NCBI RefSeq assembly: GCF_910594005.1
Contig: NC_057826.1
Coordinates: forward strand, 29,173,501-29,237,500
DNA length: 64,000 nt
Reading direction: 5' to 3'
Source of the DNA: Cervus elaphus
Taxonomy: Eukaryota > Chordata > Mammalia > Artiodactyla > Cervidae
Part shown: positions 60,690-64,000 of the stretch, piece by piece
How positions within the stretch are numbered: the first letter of the stretch is position 1
Layout of the letters: the number at the start of each line of letters is the position of its first letter
The notes under the pieces: model-generated
Seen by the model: only the letters and a program-made list of their open reading frames with translations
Database searches by the model: none
What the model was told of the DNA's origin: nothing
Translations under genes and position numbers: made by a program

Positions 60690-62200
60690 AGTAAGTGCCC
60701 AATAAATATTAGCTGCTATATGCTAACCATAATATGCTAAGCACTTTGTACAAATCACATTTAATCTCCACAACAAACTTGAAAGTAGGTAGCATTATTA
60801 GATTGGTACAAAAGTAACCATGGTTTCACACCATGAATTTTAAATCATTATAACTATACTCAAACTCATCTTTATTAATCAAAATAGGAACCATTACAAT
60901 CAACACATTTTTGCCAACAAGAAATAAGTCTGTTTATTCCTGTAGCATAAAAATCTGTGCTTTTAAGATTCAAGGAACTGTTGGAAAGCATTTTCTGCTT
61001 CCTGCTGGTTGTAGAAGTGTTCTCCCTGCAAAAAGTTGTCAAGTTGCTTGAGGAAGTGTAGTCAGTTGGCAAAAGGTTAGGTGAATACAGCAGATGAGGC
61101 AAAACTTTGTAGGCCAATTCATTCAGCTTTTGAAGCATTGAAGGTTATACAACATGTAGTTGGACGTTGTCGTGGAGAAGAATCAGGCCTTTTCTGTTGA
61201 CCAATGCCAGCTGCAAGTGTAGTTTCTGGTATATCTCATCAATTTGCTGAATACTTCTCAGATGTAATGGTTTCACAGGGACTCAGAAAGTTATAGATCA
61301 CAATGGCAGCAGACTACCAAACAGTGACCATGACCTTCTCTTGGTTCAAGTTTGGCTTTCAGAAGTGTTCTGGAGTTTCTTCTTGGTCCAACCACTGGAG
61401 TTGGTCGTTGCTGGCTGTCATAAAAAATCCACTTTTTGTCACACATTACAATCCCATAGAGAAATGGTTCGTTTTTGTTGGATAAAGTAAGACGACAAGA
61501 TGACACTTCAAAACATTTTTTTTTTTTTATTTTCGGTCAGCTCATCAGGCACTCACTTATGGAGCTTTTTCACTTTTCCAATTTGCTTCAAATGCCAAAA
61601 TGATCATAGAATGATCAATGTTGAGTTCTTTGGCAATTTCTCCTGTAGTTTTAAGAGGATTAGCTTCAATGATGGCTCGCAGATGGTCACTGTCAACTTC
61701 CAATGGCTGGCCACTACACTCCTTATCTTCAAGGTTCTCCTCTCCTTTGCAAAACCTCTCGAACCACCATTGCACTGTACATTTATCAGCAGTTCCTAGG
61801 CCAAATAAACTGCTGATGTTGAGAGTTGTTTCTGCTGTTTTATGGCTCATTTTGGCAAATAAGAAAACTGCTCAAATTTGCTTTTTGTCTAACATCATTT
61901 CCGCAGTTTAAAATATATAAACATCAAGTAATAAGTCATTAGCAAAAAAAATATATAAAGTGAGAAATGTGCACTAAAATGATGTACAACATAACCAATT
62001 TACAAATTTCAACAATGCAAAAACTGCAATTACTTTTGCACCAACCTAATAATTTTAACACCATTTTAGAGATTTACAAATCTGAAAGTCAAAAAGGACT
62101 TCACTGAAGGTCACAAAACTAGTAAATGGGAGCATGTGGATTTAACTCAAGTTTCTTTGATTCCAAAGTTGATACTTTTAACCACTGTACCAAAATGACC
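60690..62200 (-). repeat. MIR SINE split by a mariner
   Basis: Left part 60715-60797 (atgctaagcactttgtacaa, ctccacaacaaacttgaaag) and right part 62050-62200 (accattttagagatttacaa, gaaggtcacaaaactagtaa). Joined across the mariner they follow the order of a single MIR. Confidence 0.65.
60798..62049 (-). mobile_element. Full-length, inactive mariner DNA transposon (Hsmar1-like), copy 2
   Basis: Terminal inverted repeats ttagattggtacaaaag (left) and cttttgcaccaacctaa (right), with TA duplications at 60796-60797 and 62050-62051. Length is 1252 bp. Minus-strand frames carry the N-terminus (61850-61557: KCTVQWWFERFCKGEE, RAIIEANPLKTTGEIAKELN), a middle piece (61506-61291: MCDKKWIFYDSQQR) and the C-terminus (61138-60875: LQKLNELAYKVLPH, ATGINRLISCWQKCVDCNGS). 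Frameshifts separate them, so the transposase is not functional. Orientation is opposite to copy 1. Confidence 0.93.
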
Positions 62201-62459
62201 CTCTGTAAGCATAATCTGGAAACTAAACACCCATAAATGAATACAGCAACTGGGAACACAGTGTTAATAAACAGAATACAATCAAAAACCACAGGTTTAA
62301 TTTCTGGTTCTATTTTTTGGTAGGAAAATAAACCCTTCATATTTGCATATGTATATAATTGTCCTCTGTGAGGTATTTTATTAATCAATCCACTCTGGCA
62401 GTATGTTTTCATCTCTTAATTTTCTTACATTCTAACGTCTACATATAATATTGCATTGT

Positions 62460-62667
62460 TGTTGTTTAGTTGCTAAGTCGTGTCCTGCTCTTTTGCAATT
62501 CCATAGACTGTAGCTCGCCAGGTTCCTGGTTGCATGGAATTTTCCAGACAAGAATAGTAGAGATGGTTGCCATTTCCTTCTCCAGGGAGTCTTCCCCATC
62601 CAGGGATCAAACCCACATCTCGTGCATAGGCAGGCAGATTCTTTATTGCTGAGTCACCAAGGAAGCT
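62460..62667 (-). mobile_element. Bov-tA SINE
   Basis: Runs from ttgttgttgtttagttgcta through tgcatggaattttccagaca to attgctgagtcaccaaggaagc. Confidence 0.88.
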
Positions 62668-62669
62668 CA

Positions 62670-64000
62670 CTATATATAATATACAAATATACAAATGCTT
62701 TAATATATAAGTGTTAGTTTCTATTTTAATTCTAAATAACATAAACCCAAGATTCATAAAGAGGAGTCAAAAATAATATATTTCCCAAGGGGGAATTACA
62801 AGCACTAAACTTACACTAGACATGGCAATTTATTATTATTGACACCATTCCTACTGTAATTTGTACATTTTTGCATTTAGTTGTAGCACATTACATAGAT
62901 TGCTTTTTGCAATTAACCTCCAAAAGGAATTAAATATTAATGACATTTGCCAGATGCAGTTATGAGAAATAGTACATCCATAGTCTGAATAATACAGAAA
63001 TATCTATTGCAACATATCACATTTTATATCTTAGAAATATATTTAAACTACCTTAAGAGTAAGAATTTTTATCTTCAAAATTCTGCTTATCAATCTCAAC
63101 TACCTAAGGAAACTATCTCTGCTATCAACTGACAGAGCAAATATGGGTAAGAAATTTCTATCTCCTAACACTACTTTATTAAATCTTAAGGTATCAATTA
63201 CAAATTCATTTGGCACTACTAGCATTTTTTGAAAATAAAGTAAATGTAGCTTAGCAAATTACTGTTCCATAAAAACTGCACATAATAAATTGAGTTCTAT
63301 GTTCATTTGTGTATGTGGACACATATGATCAGAAGGTAAAAATTAAAATAAATGCCCTATAAAATTATTATGTACACTTTGTCAAAAATGTTTTTAATAT
63401 TATCTTTTCAATAAGCTAACAAAATACACATCTTAAAAGTATTTTAAAACAAAACTAAAAGTAAATGCAAATATCAAAAATTATATTCATAATGCCAAAG
63501 AATACAGAAATAGTTCTCTCTCAGTTCTCATATACACTTCAACAGATCTCAAAAATATAACATCTGCCATGTCATGCTTCTACAATCCTATTACTTTTTA
63601 AACGTTTTTTTTCCCCCTCCATATTTTCTACTCCAACTCCAGAGATCAATAGCAAGACAGAAGATCAAATAAAAGAATATACTTTGGTAACATTATCTGA
63701 AACCAGTAAATGTTAAGTTACAACCAGAAAATAAACATTATAGAATTATTTATGAAGAAATTATACTTAACACTGGTAGATTTCAAGACTTTTCTATTTT
63801 AATGGAAAGAATTTTTTGTAAGTAAATCAGAGTTACTGTTAGATGTAGTCTGCTTCAGTTACCTGAAATCAGAATAGCAGGCTCATTAAATATATATAAA
63901 TCAATGATGCAGAGGCACTGCACCATATTGATGGAGCCCTCATTAATTTTCAATGAAACTATCATATTTATGTTCTAAAAAAAAAATTGAGTGAAGTCTG
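62670..64000. other. First-intron sequence at the right edge: nothing recognised
   Basis: AT-rich with no CpG island and no reading frame resembling the N-terminal MNAT1 exon. That exon must lie further right. Confidence 0.5.

Overview
This is AT-rich, repeat-filled mammalian intronic DNA. BovB (RTE) LINEs, tRNA-Glu-derived SINEs of the Bov-tA and CHR-1/CHR-2 types, and L1 elements with a bovine-type 3' end place it in a ruminant, most likely a bovid such as cattle, sheep or goat. There are no bacterial-type genes or operons. Most open reading frames here are chance frames or decayed transposon coding sequence.

The only host gene I can support is MNAT1 (MAT1, the assembly factor of the CDK-activating kinase), on the minus strand. 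Five consecutive coding exons are present. In transcript order they lie at 33841-33689, 31710-31637, 19560-19457, 11219-11079 and 4726-4601. Their lengths (153, 74, 104, 141 and 126 nt) and phases join without a break to encode residues 31-229 of a protein that is 309 residues long in human. The first coding exon (first half of the RING finger) must lie beyond the right edge, and the last coding exons (final 80 residues) beyond the left edge. No promoter or CpG island was seen.

Region by region: 1-4600 is old L1 sequence with a BovB insertion. 4601-11219 carries exons 6 and 5, a miR-2284/2285-like hairpin, a full-length dead mariner and a CHR-2 SINE. 11220-19456 is the intron between exons 5 and 4, with an MaLR LTR and nested L1/SINE/BovB insertions. 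19457-31636 holds exon 4, a young L1 and a 2.35-kb BovB with a fold-back 5' end. 31637-33841 holds exons 3 and 2. 33842-64000 is first-intron sequence with L1, BovB, L2, a hAT element, many SINEs and a second mariner in the opposite orientation.

Nothing looks like a new coding system. The second-look items are insertion structures readable at base level: a BovB whose 5' end snaps back and abuts a 12-bp target-site duplication, three L1 tails of about 76-112 bp with intact duplications, a 51-nt retrocopied mRNA 3' end, and a near-perfect hairpin matching a ruminant microRNA family. Family names are from memory of consensus sequences; no database search was run.
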